Part shown: positions 12,289-22,946 of the stretch, piece by piece | Layout of the letters: every line of letters starts with the position of its first letter | Numbering within the stretch: position 1 is the first letter of the stretch | Source: Xylaria sp. FL1777 | Lineage: Eukaryota; Ascomycota; Sordariomycetes; Xylariales; Xylariaceae | NCBI GenBank assembly: GCA_022578965.1 | Contig: MU400594.1 | Location: 62,001 to 126,000 of the forward strand | Reading direction: 5' to 3' | Length of the DNA stretch: 64,000 nucleotides | Notes under the pieces: generated by a model | Told to the model about the DNA's origin: nothing | The model's input: the letters and a program-made list of their open reading frames with translations, nothing else | Database searches by the model: none | Position numbers and translations under genes: made by a program

Positions 12289-13058
12289 AAATGAAATATG
12301 TTTAGCATAACAGTAAAAACTGTAAATTTAGTCGCGGCGAAGGCAGGTTGGATGAGTTACCCCTGTATATAACTTGATATGAGATGATGCGGTGCCTAGA
12401 TGCCCCCATTTTTCGCCGATGCTAGATTCATTGGGCCGCGGTTCGGTTATAGAAACGAAATTCCAACATATATTTTGCTGGAATAGTTTATCTCATGCAT
12501 TGCATCTTGGTTGCCTTCAGATCTTCAACGAAGAGTAGAGAAAGCGTATGAAGAATATGAAATATCATGTTTTATCTATTCAATACAAGTCTCAAAATAA
12601 TATTCAACATACTTTCAGACTGAGTATTTGGTGTGCATGTAGTCAACCTCCATAGGTTCAACATCGCTACTGTGTCTAATTTCTTTGATACACCCGGTAG
12701 CTAGTGGATTCGCCCCTTTTTAGATATCAAGGGACTGGCGCTCTCGATTCTGATTTACACGGGCGCAATGATCGAGATAGAACCCTGGAATGGCCCATCT
12801 TCTGTGGTTTCGGTCAATTGGTCGTCGAAACGCTGCCAATTGATTCAGGTGTAGCTGTCGTCCTCGTGAGTCCTCTCAGCCCCTTTATCGTACATGCCAA
12901 AGGATATGTTCGCCAACGCCTTTTCTATGCTTTATACATAAAATCTAACAATCATGACCATGTCGTCCCTCGACCGGAAATTTTGTTGTGAGAGGTGATA
13001 GCCCAACGCTGGTCTCCACCACACTGATTACAACCGTCTTCGCTCTCGGGGCGGGTGT
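12289..13058. other. Convergent 3' intergenic region
   Basis: 770 bp between the carboxylase gene and the S16 gene, which end towards each other. A 95-codon open frame at 12704-12991 has no homology I recognise and no gene-like features. Probably two 3' UTRs. Confidence 0.5.
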
Positions 13059-13547
13059 CTAGGTTGAGTTTGGTTGCGGAAGCGCTCCGGCTGGGAGAAC
13101 AGGCGGTGTACGTGGTTCCGTGTTGCGGTACTTTGGCTCCATGATCCCGAGCTACAGACGACTTGTCAATATCGTCGCCACGTAATCAAGTTTCTGCAGC
13201 ATCTCTTCTCCTACCATGGACAGTAATCGCCAGACAGTATCTGTCGGCTGTGCGCCTACACCGATCCAATATCGCGCCCTTATCGTGTCTAACTTTATAT
13301 CCTTGTGTAATCGCCCAGAATCATCGTACGGGTCTGGTTTAGGGACGGGATCGTATGTGCCGATGACCTCGAGAGGTTTGCTATTTCGCGCTGTCCTGAA
13401 GATGCAGGGGATGAGGTCAGTTGGCTCGATCGTCGCGTAAATACCGATATGCCGGGTTGGTCGAGCTCACCTGGCGTGTGCAACGACTATGTTGTAAAAG
13501 GGCGAGTTTCTGCGCCCGAAGCGCGCCAGCCTGATTTTGACGACCAT
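13059..13547 (-). CDS. MRPS16: Mitochondrial small ribosomal subunit protein bS16m
   Basis: Three exons: 13547..13471, 13395..13215, 13151..13059, all in phase, 116 residues. The protein starts [20 protein letters not shown], the diagnostic start of the S16 family. It goes on through [11 protein letters not shown], the fungal insertion [10 protein letters not shown], and [22 protein letters not shown]. Reading on from the second exon gives an unrelated tail; splicing out 63 bp (GTAGGA...TGTAG) restores the expected [13 protein letters not shown] ending and a Pro-rich tail. The N-terminal region itself serves for import in this family. The gene is divergent from the NAD(P)H-hydrate epimerase gene, sharing a promoter of about 420 bp. 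Confidence 0.93.
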
Positions 13548-13964
13548 GGCAATTGTTACGGATACTCCTCCGATCGAGCTTCGCCGGTACAATCTTTAGT
13601 GAAGACTTCTGGCTGTGATATGGTACCGAACGTAGGGACCCACCGTAATCGATAATTTTGGTGGGGTCGGGCTCGAGTTGATCCGCTACAGCCAATCACT
13701 GTTCATGGCCCACTAGAATGACATAGTGCACATTATGAGCTAGCACTAACCAATCATATAATAAGGAACATGCTCCAGCAGTGCAGCTCCAGTGTTGATG
13801 TCAGTTGGCATACCTACCTACATAGGTACTTGCCTAGGTATTGCTTGCCCTCACACTATCTGCACTTCGCTCGAACCCCTCCAAATTATTTCATCGTCGT
13901 CATCACCATCGCACATCTATCTCTATATTCGTCTTACTGTGAATCATCGCCGATTGCGCTGACA
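13548..13964. promoter_or_regulatory. Shared promoter of MRPS16 and hydrate epimerase genes
   Basis: 417 bp between divergent starts. It contains a short CCTACCTACATAGG/CCTAGGTA motif block at about 13813-13842 and a CT-rich, CATC-rich leader just before the epimerase start at 13965. No defined operator can be assigned. Confidence 0.45.
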
Positions 13965-15373
13965 ATGGCTCTCAAAGTGAGTTCCCTGCAGAATGCCTGT
14001 GTAAGACTTAGCTCCCTAGCTTACACCATGTCCACAGACGCTTTCAGCTAAAGCGGCTGCGGCCCTGGACCAGGAGCTTATGAGCACGGGTGCTTTCTCC
14101 ATCGACCAGCTCATGGAGCTCGCTGGTTTATCAGTATCGCAGGTCGGTACGTGCCTACAACCTATCTCGGTGTCAAGCCCAACCCTCACGTTCTTGCTCA
14201 CGTAGATTTCATAGTTTATCATGTGCACCCACTCAGCAAGGGCAGAAGAATACTCGTGGCCTGTGGCCCTGGGAACAACGGTAGGGCCGTGTCACCTATC
14301 CCATTCGATACAGAGGCATCATAGGTTAACTAATTCAGGTGGTGACGGCTTGGTTGCGGCCCGTCATCTTCGGCAATAGTGAGTACTCTTTAGCATTATG
14401 CTTTTCTTGTTTCGGCGACTCCTATGGCCTGGGGACTATATTTCGCGCCGGAAGCATGACCTAAAAGCTTCTTACGGTTTCAGAACAATTGCTAGCTACG
14501 CTTGAAATACAGTAACCGACTCTAAGAGTTGCAGTGGATATCAACCTTCAGTTTATTACCCAAAGCGTAGCAAGAATGATCTTTACCAGGTACGTAGGGT
14601 TTTCCATCGTACAACCCCGTCCCTTCGATGGTCTTCTTGAGGTATAGACTCTGTGTAGAAGTATATTATCGTGTATTATACTATGACCTGTAACTCCAGT
14701 CTAGCCTGCCTTGGGGTCCAGCCCTCTCTATGCGTTTCCTCTTCAACTGAAAAATAATCAACAAAGTTCCTGTCTCATTCCACATATGCCGTGATCTCTC
14801 CTACTGAAATCCTGTCATGCTGAGTTTTCGCATAGCGACTTGCCAAGCAACTGGAAGACCTGGAAGTTGCGTTTGTGGACGACTTCACATCAGCTATACA
14901 ATCAGCAGATCATGTTGTCGATGCGGTTTTCGGTAAGGTATCGTGTTCGTGTAGTCATGATATCGTAATGCTTATCCGGATAAGGCTTCAGTTTTTCAGG
15001 GGAAGTTCGAGAGCCGTTCCCCGCTGTGATCAAAGCTCTTGAAGAAACAAAACTTCCTGTAACCTCTGTTGACGCACCGTCTTCCTGGGATATCGAGACC
15101 GGCCCACCGCAATCCGGTACGGGAAGCAAGTTCAACCCTGCGTATCTAGTCAGCCTTACAGCACCCAAGCCTCTGGTTCAGCACTTTAGGGGTCGGCACT
15201 TCATTGGAGGGCGGTATGCATCCTTACTATAAAGTCCCTGTGCTGGTGACGGCTGACAAGGCAACAGCTTCGTCTCCCCAGCAATCGCGAAGAAATACGA
15301 CTTTGAGATACCCAGCTATCAAGGGATGGACCAGTTCGTCGAAGTAGGTGTCGGCGGTAATCGAAAACTATAG
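13965..15373 (+). CDS. NNR1: NAD(P)H-hydrate epimerase (YjeF N-terminal domain)
   Basis: Eight exons: 13965..13976, 14038..14146, 14215..14280, 14339..14378, 14535..14589, 14836..14932, 14985..15213, 15268..15373; every junction is in phase, 237 residues. The first exon is only four codons (MALK). Recognised motifs: TLSAKAAAALDQELM, GAFSIDQLMELAGLSVSQ, the Rossmann loop CGPGNNGGDGL, YYPKRSKNDLY, ADHVVDAVFGF, and SVDAPSSWDIE holding the catalytic Asp. The enzyme interconverts R and S forms of hydrated NAD(P)H so that the dehydratase can repair them. Fungal homologues occur in cytosol and mitochondria. Eight exons in 1.4 kb is intron-dense. Intron 4, about 156 bp, and intron 5, about 246 bp, are longer than the rest. 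Family identity is very secure. Confidence 0.95.
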
Positions 15374-15433
15374 ATACTCTCGAGTTCGCCAGGAATACCT
15401 AGGTCGAAGTATCTAGCCCGCCCCGTTCTGGGG

Positions 15434-15736
15434 TCAACTGACATTACAGCCCCCCGTGCGGCTATATGGACATACTGGACTCGGACAGCGTCCTTCTTGC
15501 ATGTCTTCATATTCCTGGATGGTACCCACGGGACAGCGCAGTAAGGGTGGGTGAAAGTGCCGGCAGAACTCGATGAAAACAAGATATTCCTTCCCACAAA
15601 CAGGGCATTCCGAGACGTGCTCAGTGCACATTAAAGCCGTAGACCGAGCGTTGCAAGTGAAGTGCAAGGGCGTGTGTTGTATGATGGAGGGCCCTATGCC
15701 GCGGTGAGTATCGGGAGTAGTGACTTGGCGTAGCAT
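15434..15736 (-). CDS. Small cysteine-rich hypothetical protein (3' exon)
   Basis: An open frame of about 100 codons whose last about 70 residues look like a genuine protein: CTEHVSECPVCGKEY, then FCRHFHPP, LLRCPVG, EYEDMQEGRC and PSPVCPYSRTGGC. The spacing of Cys and His (CxxC plus single Cys and His) suggests a small zinc-binding or disulfide-rich fold. The N-terminal part (ending near the second CTEH) is less convincing and an upstream exon at about 15.8-16.0 kb could supply the true start. It is convergent with the epimerase gene, ending 61 bp from its stop. I do not recognise a named family. It could be a chance frame, but the Cys pattern argues against that. Confidence 0.45.
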   Translation of the reverse strand: MLRQVTTPDTHRGIGPSIIQHTPLHFTCNARSTALMCTEHVSECPVCGKEYLVFIEFCRHFHPPLLRCPVGTIQEYEDMQEGRCPSPVCPYSRTGGCNVS

Positions 15737-18700
15737 CCGTCAATCTGTGGCTAAAACCTAACAGGATGCGTACTCTGATACATAGGAGGATCTTTGAAGA
15801 TGTCATAAGAGAGTGCGGTTGCGCATATTCCGGACGATTGCTACTAGAGACCAACAAGTGCGCATCCAATTCGGAGAGCTATATGGTGAGCAGTTGTGGC
15901 AAACGACACGCATTCGTGAGTGACAGCCTGCGGCCAGGGCGCAAATCAGACTATAGAAACAGCCTCCCTCATTGTCAAAACAACCAACAAGCAATCCTTA
16001 CAGTAACCCTTCAACAATACATTTTTTTTTCTGTTTTTGTGTAATCACAGAGTATGTACTAAGTAGTGAGGCCGGAGCAAAAGCTCCTGCAGGTGTCTGA
16101 TAGGCTGCAGCGGCTCCCCATTTTAGCTGCTACCGGTTTTTGTCTTTGGGTGTCTGGGTCTTGACATGCGCTGCTTCTAGATCGCCTCTCCCCGCCGATC
16201 CTCTTCTGTGCATCGAACCCTTAAAATCGGTCCAATGTCTCCATACTAAAGTACCAGTGCAGCAGTCGAATAAGGGGCCGTTCTCAATCTGCAGAAACGC
16301 CCAATCCTCCGGCGATATGCGGGCCATCCGGAACAGACCCTCGTCAATAGGTTCAAGTTACGGGGACATTTAAGAAAGCTAGCGCATCCGGTTTAGCGTC
16401 CAACCATTACTTGCATATCTGTAGACTAAATCGGGGGATGGTCAAAACAGCCTCACACCTCGGTCAGTACAATCAACGGTCGATACTCTGCAGACTATTT
16501 TTCTTCTCCCGAGCAGTATCCCGAAGTTCTCTTCTAAAGTTAGTAGTAGTGACACCGATCAAGATCATTGATGTTAACCTAGCTTGACAGATATTAGTGA
16601 TCGGCATACAGCTACGAAGAGATACCCCGCCCTTGGCATATCCGGAAATCGAATGGCTATGAATTTGAGCCCTGTAACTTTACGATATCTCACTGGTCTA
16701 CGACCAGGCTCATCACTGATCTCTTACGTCTTAATACCGTCATATGAACGATATTGGATAAAAGCGGCATAAATCCCAAACTACCGGTTTTGACGGCCCT
16801 TATCTTGTTTTCGATTTTGCGAATTTAGGAAGGTATTGGCAACGCTGCGACCCTCCCTCCTCCGGTCTTGGTAGAAAATTGAGGGTAAAATGCAAAGGGC
16901 TGACGGCGAGGCTACCATCCAATGGTGATCCCTAGGTAATAACCGGGGATGGATGGTAAGCAAACCCACACCAATACACTGCGTGGGGGGTCTACAGACG
17001 CATTAGCGCCCAGTAACCAACGGCGAAAGCTCCGATCAATGTGCATTTTGAACAGCGCCCCAAACTTCACCTGGGACATCGCGTAACACCGTTATTATTG
17101 GGCTCTCTATTCTGATTCTCATGAGCCCAAACATCCAAGCACACAACCTGTCCTGTCGAGCTTACGAACGCTGACATGGGCACTAAAACAGATTCGGCGC
17201 TCTTGTCTGACTCCTCGTGAATCGATAAGTGGAGATGATAGGTGGTTACTTATCGCAAATATTCCACGGTAGGCAGTTGGGGTACTGGTTTGCGGCATCT
17301 AGCCCGCGGTCAATGCAGGCTTTGCAGTTTGTTGATGCCCTGTCTCGGCGTGAAGTAGACTAAGTTCATTGGCTAGGATGGGCCCGAACCGTCGGGGCGG
17401 GACTGTTTTGTGGCACAGGTAGGTGACGAATGGATGGGATTGTGTGGCGAGAATCTTTACTACTGCCTAGTTTCGTGCTTCTCACGAACAAGGGTAGAGC
17501 TTCGCAACGTACACGTAAATTGAATGCAAGACTGAAGGGTTATTTCGGTGGTTTCGGCAGGGGTGGGCTTGAAGCAGGTTCACAAGCCACAGATTCATTG
17601 GTGCTCCCCTTTCAAGTTGCTTTCGGAGCATAACTGCGCCTCTAGGGATGCAGCCACTCACTGCTGTGGCGTGGTCCGGTGTCACATAAGTCATTTGCCA
17701 CACCTGGGTTCTTTTGCCATCTTGTAAATTGATTGGCTGTAGACGTCTGCCTTGGACCGACCCTCTTAGTATCATTGTGGCGCTTTTCGACGACATTCGA
17801 GTCAACTCTCGTATCTCCTTAACAATCCGCGGCAAACAGTGAATTGGTACATGCGGCGGTATTGAAACCCAAATGCACAGGTGGCAGTGCCTGCAGGAGG
17901 GAGGCCGCCGACAAAAGCATATCAACGTCATCTGGCCAGACAGCAGAGCGGGCGATCAACCCCGGCCACAACAACGGCCCAGATTTTCCATGGGTCAGAC
18001 TTCCTGCTCGGCCATATCTTTTCGTGTTTCTTTACAGTTCTGTCCTTGAGGAGAAAAAAACCCCCCTAAAAAAACGCACCGGTCGTGTCACCATTGAAGG
18101 CGGCGATTTAGCGATTACAATATGTTATGTAAAATTCTCGCGCCGGGACGCAACCGAAATGTAGCCGGAACGTAGCCGGAACAAAATATTGGAGACGGGC
18201 TATATCAATCGGGGTCAAATAAGGGTTTGTCCGCTTTGTCCGCGGATCCATGTAGTATAGATTTAGCACACCGTGGTGCTTTGTACCTACATTAGTCACC
18301 TACTCCTATTGGCCGTCGTCTCTCACTAGGCCTTGTTGTAGTTCCGATCATGTGACAATACCATGTCTAACTATAGCGCCTTAGAAATGACTCGACGTCA
18401 AGGCATTTATTCTCCTACAGTATTTGTCCCTCATGGAAAACAACAGTGAGATCTATTAGCCAATCGGCCACTCCCGAGGAAGCAAACATTCCTCTCTATC
18501 CAACCACACGTATCTAGTCAATTTAGTGCTCTGTGATTCGTGGGATTCCCTTTCACATGCTCCTCTGAGATTCTTACATACGTATATCAAGAGGTCAACC
18601 GTATTTTCTTCTATCCCTTTTCGGAACACTCAGACCCATCTCCTAACCGCCACAATGGCTCTGAAGCCCCACCGGATACCACTTAAAAGTCTTTTCGTGG

Positions 18701-19862
18701 TACTTCTTGTCATGAATAGGTTCTGATGCCTACAACTGATTCGGCATAGATGCCTGATCTAGGACCCGTCTGAGACCTTGGAAGTGGCCAATTCCTAAAT
18801 CTCGCGCACGAAGACCCGATCTTACGAGATGGAAAGCTGTCTTGCCACGTGTTTATTAAAGAGGTACTAACTTCTTTTGATGTTACTATTATGTTAGGCA
18901 GCACCGTATATCTAAAGTATGGAGCCCGGCTGCTGAATTAAAATGCGCTTACAGTGACTACATTATGTCAATAGTACTGCCTGTATAAGAACCACACCCG
19001 GAACATATCTTCCGCTTTGAACCGTAGATCCCGCTAGCCGAGATCGTGGCTGAATGGAGCAGACAACGATATAGGTTCTAACTCAGCTGAGTCAACAACA
19101 ATTACCCACTCATATGCCGACTCTGGATACAAGCGTGAAAAAAAACACTACCTCAGCTTTGAAAATACTACCAAATTGCCCTCATATTCCCGCGACCAGA
19201 CATTAGGAGGCCATCGTTTACCAAACCGCCCCGACGCGGTGATAAGGGGGGAAAGCTATGCTATTTAAACAATGACCAAGTGAAATAAACGAGAATTTGG
19301 ACCTAGTAGTCTGCTCAGAAGGATCACAAAGCACAGACAAAGGCCTAACTCCCACAGGCAGGAAATATACACTCTAGAAAGGTATAACTAAAATCCAATA
19401 AAAGGGAGCCGGTCAGTCCCCTCGTTTTCCTGGCGCACAAGGAGGATAATCCGGACACCTCAAAAGCAATCTTCATGTCAGGAGCTAGGGTCGCAGCAGG
19501 GTAGAAGCAGCTTAATCGTGGGGAGGTAGTCTAGTATTCTCTATATAAAGCCAGGGTTTCTTCCAATACTTCTCGGAGGAACTCAGGAATCAATAATATT
19601 GAGCCCTTACCCATAACTACGACCTATCAGCTACCCTCTAGTGACCCAACTTCGGTTTGGAGACAAACACCTCTGACACTTCAAACGTCGATATCAGGAC
19701 TCATCATTGGGATCGTTGACTCCCAGGGGCAAAACTGAAGTGTAGAATGGTGGCTCTAAGGCATGCAGAGGAAGAGGAGAGAGGGCGTGGTCGAGGTAGA
19801 GGCGGTGTAAGTAGCCAACGTTATAATGTCTGTAGTGAGGCCAGCTAAAGCGACACATAATC
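15737..19862. other. Gene-poor 4.1-kb stretch
   Basis: No supportable gene on either strand. Longer open frames, such as 17482-17931 minus and 17844-18164 plus, overlap each other and show no domain. Around 18540-18725 a CT-rich leader runs into a good start context (CACAATGGCTCTGAAG), followed by about 23 codons and then stops, so this may be the 5' remnant of a lost gene. A GTAGCCGGAAC unit is repeated directly at about 18162-18183. Confidence 0.45.
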
Positions 19863-21512
19863 TTAGTAAACAGTCTGTTCATAGGCATGAGCCAGTTGGT
19901 ATCCTTTCCTCTCAATACGTCCCTCAGAGTCTTCCTTCGCGCCAGCCCTCAAATCCAGAGAGATATCATCAACGGAAACTGAAAGTATGAGCTGCATTTC
20001 GACCCTGTCATAAGTCTGCTGTGTCTTAGCGTCGGTAATGCTCTTGTAGCAGTTCGTGTGATATGCATTGGGAATACTTCCCAAATCATAATCAAGCCGG
20101 ACCTTTTTTCGATTGGCTTCCGATTAATTAGCTATGAAACCACAACGAGAAGAAAGAAACTAGGCTTTACCATCGAAATTTTCTCTGAATATGTCGTCGC
20201 TGTTTCCATCGTGGGTGGAGAGGACGACCGTCACGCGTCCCGCCTTCTTGCCTTTAGGATTTATCTTGTGTATAATCTTTACTTTCTTCACAATTTGTTC
20301 AAGAGGAGTCACTAGATCCCCTTTGGCTACCACCCACTTGATGTGGTCCTTTACCCTAATAACTTTGTCAAACGAATCGGTGTAGGACTGTTGTTCTAGA
20401 TAGGGATGACTGGCGAACCGCTCGGCTAGAACGATGCCGATATGGTACGGCGCGCGAAAATTAGGGAGTGGCAATTCGCAGCCTACCCCTAGACCCATGA
20501 GCGTAGCCCCCTTAACTACTGCTGTCCAGCTATAGCAAATATCAGTAGACATACGGAGTGGTTATAGACGATGACTAACCTATCATTTCCCTGCACAACT
20601 CGTAATCCATTTTCTTGGGCTAGGAGGCAAACCTTCCGGTAAAGATATCGACTACGTGAGAATCCACCGCAAAGGAAAATCCACTACTCAAAGATTGGTC
20701 AAAAGCTTCATCTAGATGTCACACCAAAGTTTCATAACATACCCTGAGATCCAAACCTTGTTGGCTTATAAGCGCACGTTGTTGACGAATTAATTCTAGA
20801 GTTCCGATCACCGATTCTTCAAACATCTCCTCCATGTCCTCGCTATATGAATTAGCGAGAATATCTCTTCGCACCGGGTTTTAACCTACCCAGTAATCGC
20901 AAGCGTTCCATATGCAATGCCTTGAGACGGATTGTCGTACTCTCCGATACCTTCGGGTAAGTCAATGTGACCAATGGTGGGAAACTCTCCGGGTCCTGGC
21001 TTGCCCTCGAACTGTTCTTTGTAATCTCTGAACTTGTCACAAATTCTCTTCTCGCTGTCTAAGAATGAGATACCGATCAACAGGGATTTCTTTGGGGGGG
21101 GCTATAAAACTCACATTGGGCGAAGTATTGTATGTTCACCACTATCGTATCCCCCACGACCGCCCCCAAGAGCTAGAAGCTTCCTGTATTCTTCCTCTCC
21201 GAGCCGCCGTCTGAGGAAGTTTTTAAGGAAATATTTGTCTATGTTGGCTGCTCCATACCTACCACCTGCATAGTGGAGTCAATAATACAAATGTGGTGTT
21301 TTGGAACGAATTAATTTTATACTTACTTGATGCATCGGTAACCCGTCTCGGTGTGAACTTGGGGCTTACCGCCTCTACTTTATACGATACGAGGTCCTAG
21401 TGTATATTAGGATGAAAGTAAGAAAACATATCGTGGTGACAGTGCTCACTACTGTACCGCCTCCAGCGTCAACCACAATGAAGCAGTCGCCCCAAGTAAC
21501 AGGGGTATGACT
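19863..21512 (-). pseudogene. 5'-truncated Hsp70-like (actin-fold) ATPase
   Basis: Eight exons can be joined in phase: 21512..21450, 21396..21327, 21265..21115, 21054..20890, 20866..20743, 20683..20580, 20529..20171, 20116..19863, about 429 residues. The first exon carries TWGDCFIVVDAGGGTV, the central phosphate-2 loop of fungal Hsp70-like proteins. Later exons give FLCGGFSRSRYL (the adenosine loop), WTAVVKGATLMGLG, and a beta-rich end with DYDLGSIP. Family members normally have about 200 more residues at the N-terminus, including the first phosphate loop. Here the first exon starts at a splice acceptor only about 80 bp from the stop of the next gene, so there is no room for it. The preserved frames imply recent truncation or use as a shorter protein. 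These proteins are common, variable fungal accessory genes. Confidence 0.7.
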
Positions 21513-21590
21513 CTAGTCAGAATATTGGCTTAAATGGGTATCCAATAATCCGTATAAAAGTTGCCTAGCAAACTTGTCTTGATGACACAA

Positions 21591-22946
21591 TCAACCCGAG
21601 AATAGATGCCCGACGTCCAATGTCGCATAGATCTTAACAGGTTGTGATCTTAAGCTTACCAAGGCTTCTACCACAAGAAACAGGCGAGCGGTGAGATAAA
21701 TTGCTGCAATTGCCTTCATTATAACAACTCTCCAAATCGAGAGAAAGTGCAGGGTGGCTTCCGTATTTTCAGTTATTTCTGCGCGAGCGTTTCCTTCTTC
21801 TAGGGTGTTGGCGGATTTCTCTTGCGAGGAGCGTTGCTTGTGACTCCTAGGATTTAAATATTGATCCCAACAATCCGTATTCGGCCGATATACCAAGAAC
21901 TCAAAAGCAGATATAGCGAGCGACGTAGCCATTAAAATTGAACTGGCAACTCGCCACCCGAGACGTTCTATATCTGTCGGGAACTCGAAATTCCACGCTA
22001 ACAAATGAAGAGCGACCCCACCTTTGGCAACACAAAGGAAGATGAGTTTGTGGCTGGCGCTAAGGTTTGGATAAGTAGCATTGGAAAAACGCTCTGGGAG
22101 TGGCCGATGGGTATTTTGAGACGGTCCAACTGATCTTGATGTAGTGGAGCTTGGGGCTGCGTGCGGATTAAAAAGAGCAGTGCCGTCCGCATTTGCTGAC
22201 ATGATGTCTTCTAGGGACACACTGAGGGACAGAGTAATACCCTTTTGGATATCGTTTGGCTTATTCAACCAGAAGCCTAAGTTCCCAACCGTATACAAGA
22301 CGATAGCGCTTGTAAGTAATTCGAGAGTTGTGATTGGAAGGTGAACTATAGTCCGGCCAATAAGTTGAATCAAGAACCAGGAAATCTGCAACAATGCCAC
22401 GATTTTAGAGAGAAGATTGGCTTTAGACCTGTCCCATATTTCCTGAGCAGAGATTTTTGGACACTCTACATATCCCTTTTCTACAAGGAATGCAAGCTGT
22501 GCATTATTAACAACGAATGGGGTTCCACCCTCGAACTGCAGCAGGAAGCCACCCATATCCACGAAGAAGCTATGTCGCAGGGTCCAGTGGTGGTGGCCAA
22601 GCCTGCGGAAATGTTGGACAGACATCCGTGCTAATGCATATTGGCCAGCCGAGATTATTAGAACGAATTCTGGGAGTAATATTGCACAGATCATCCATTT
22701 TCCTTTTCTTAGCAACACTGTTAGGTCACTATCATTCGGGTGGGGAATGTTGAGGCATAAAGTTGTCCATGTGCAAAGAGAAATCGTAAAAAAGGAAGAC
22801 CATATAATATCGATTGATCCCCTGCTGTTCGGGCTAGACATCCATCCCTGCTTTATGTTAATATATTGATCTAAGTCGCACCGTTTCAATTCTTGGCCTG
22901 ACGACGGATATAGGTGCAGCGGTGCCGGATAAATGACGTCACTCAC
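21591..22946 (-). CDS. Fungal multi-pass membrane protein, uncharacterised
   Basis: A single 451-codon open frame. The early part has SRGSIDIIWSSFFTISLCTWTTLCLNIP, followed by KWMICAILLPEFVLIIS; these are hallmarks of a common fungal membrane protein family of unknown function. Several hydrophobic segments follow (around residues 180-205, 290-310, 330-350), then a charged loop and a last helix IAAIYLTARLFLVVEALVSL before the C-terminus. A loop contains FFVDMGGFLLQF, also typical of the family. I predict six or so membrane passes by eye. No enzyme motif is present. The stop lies next to the truncated Hsp70-like gene; the end is slightly shorter than usual relatives, which may reflect the rearrangement at that junction. 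Family recognition is confident, function is unknown. Confidence 0.82.
   Translation of the reverse strand: MSDVIYPAPLHLYPSSGQELKRCDLDQYINIKQGWMSSPNSRGSIDIIWSSFFTISLCTWTTLCLNIPHPNDSDLTVLLRKGKWMICAILLPEFVLIISAGQYALARMSVQHFRRLGHHHWTLRHSFFVDMGGFLLQFEGGTPFVVNNAQLAFLVEKGYVECPKISAQEIWDRSKANLLSKIVALLQISWFLIQLIGRTIVHLPITTLELLTSAIVLYTVGNLGFWLNKPNDIQKGITLSLSVSLEDIMSANADGTALFNPHAAPSSTTSRSVGPSQNTHRPLPERFSNATYPNLSASHKLIFLCVAKGGVALHLLAWNFEFPTDIERLGWRVASSILMATSLAISAFEFLVYRPNTDCWDQYLNPRSHKQRSSQEKSANTLEEGNARAEITENTEATLHFLSIWRVVIMKAIAAIYLTARLFLVVEALVSLRSQPVKIYATLDVGHLFSG

Noticed and set aside
17482..17931. 149-codon minus-strand open frame
   Set aside because: No domain, overlaps an opposite frame, and lacks coding character or plausible splice partners.
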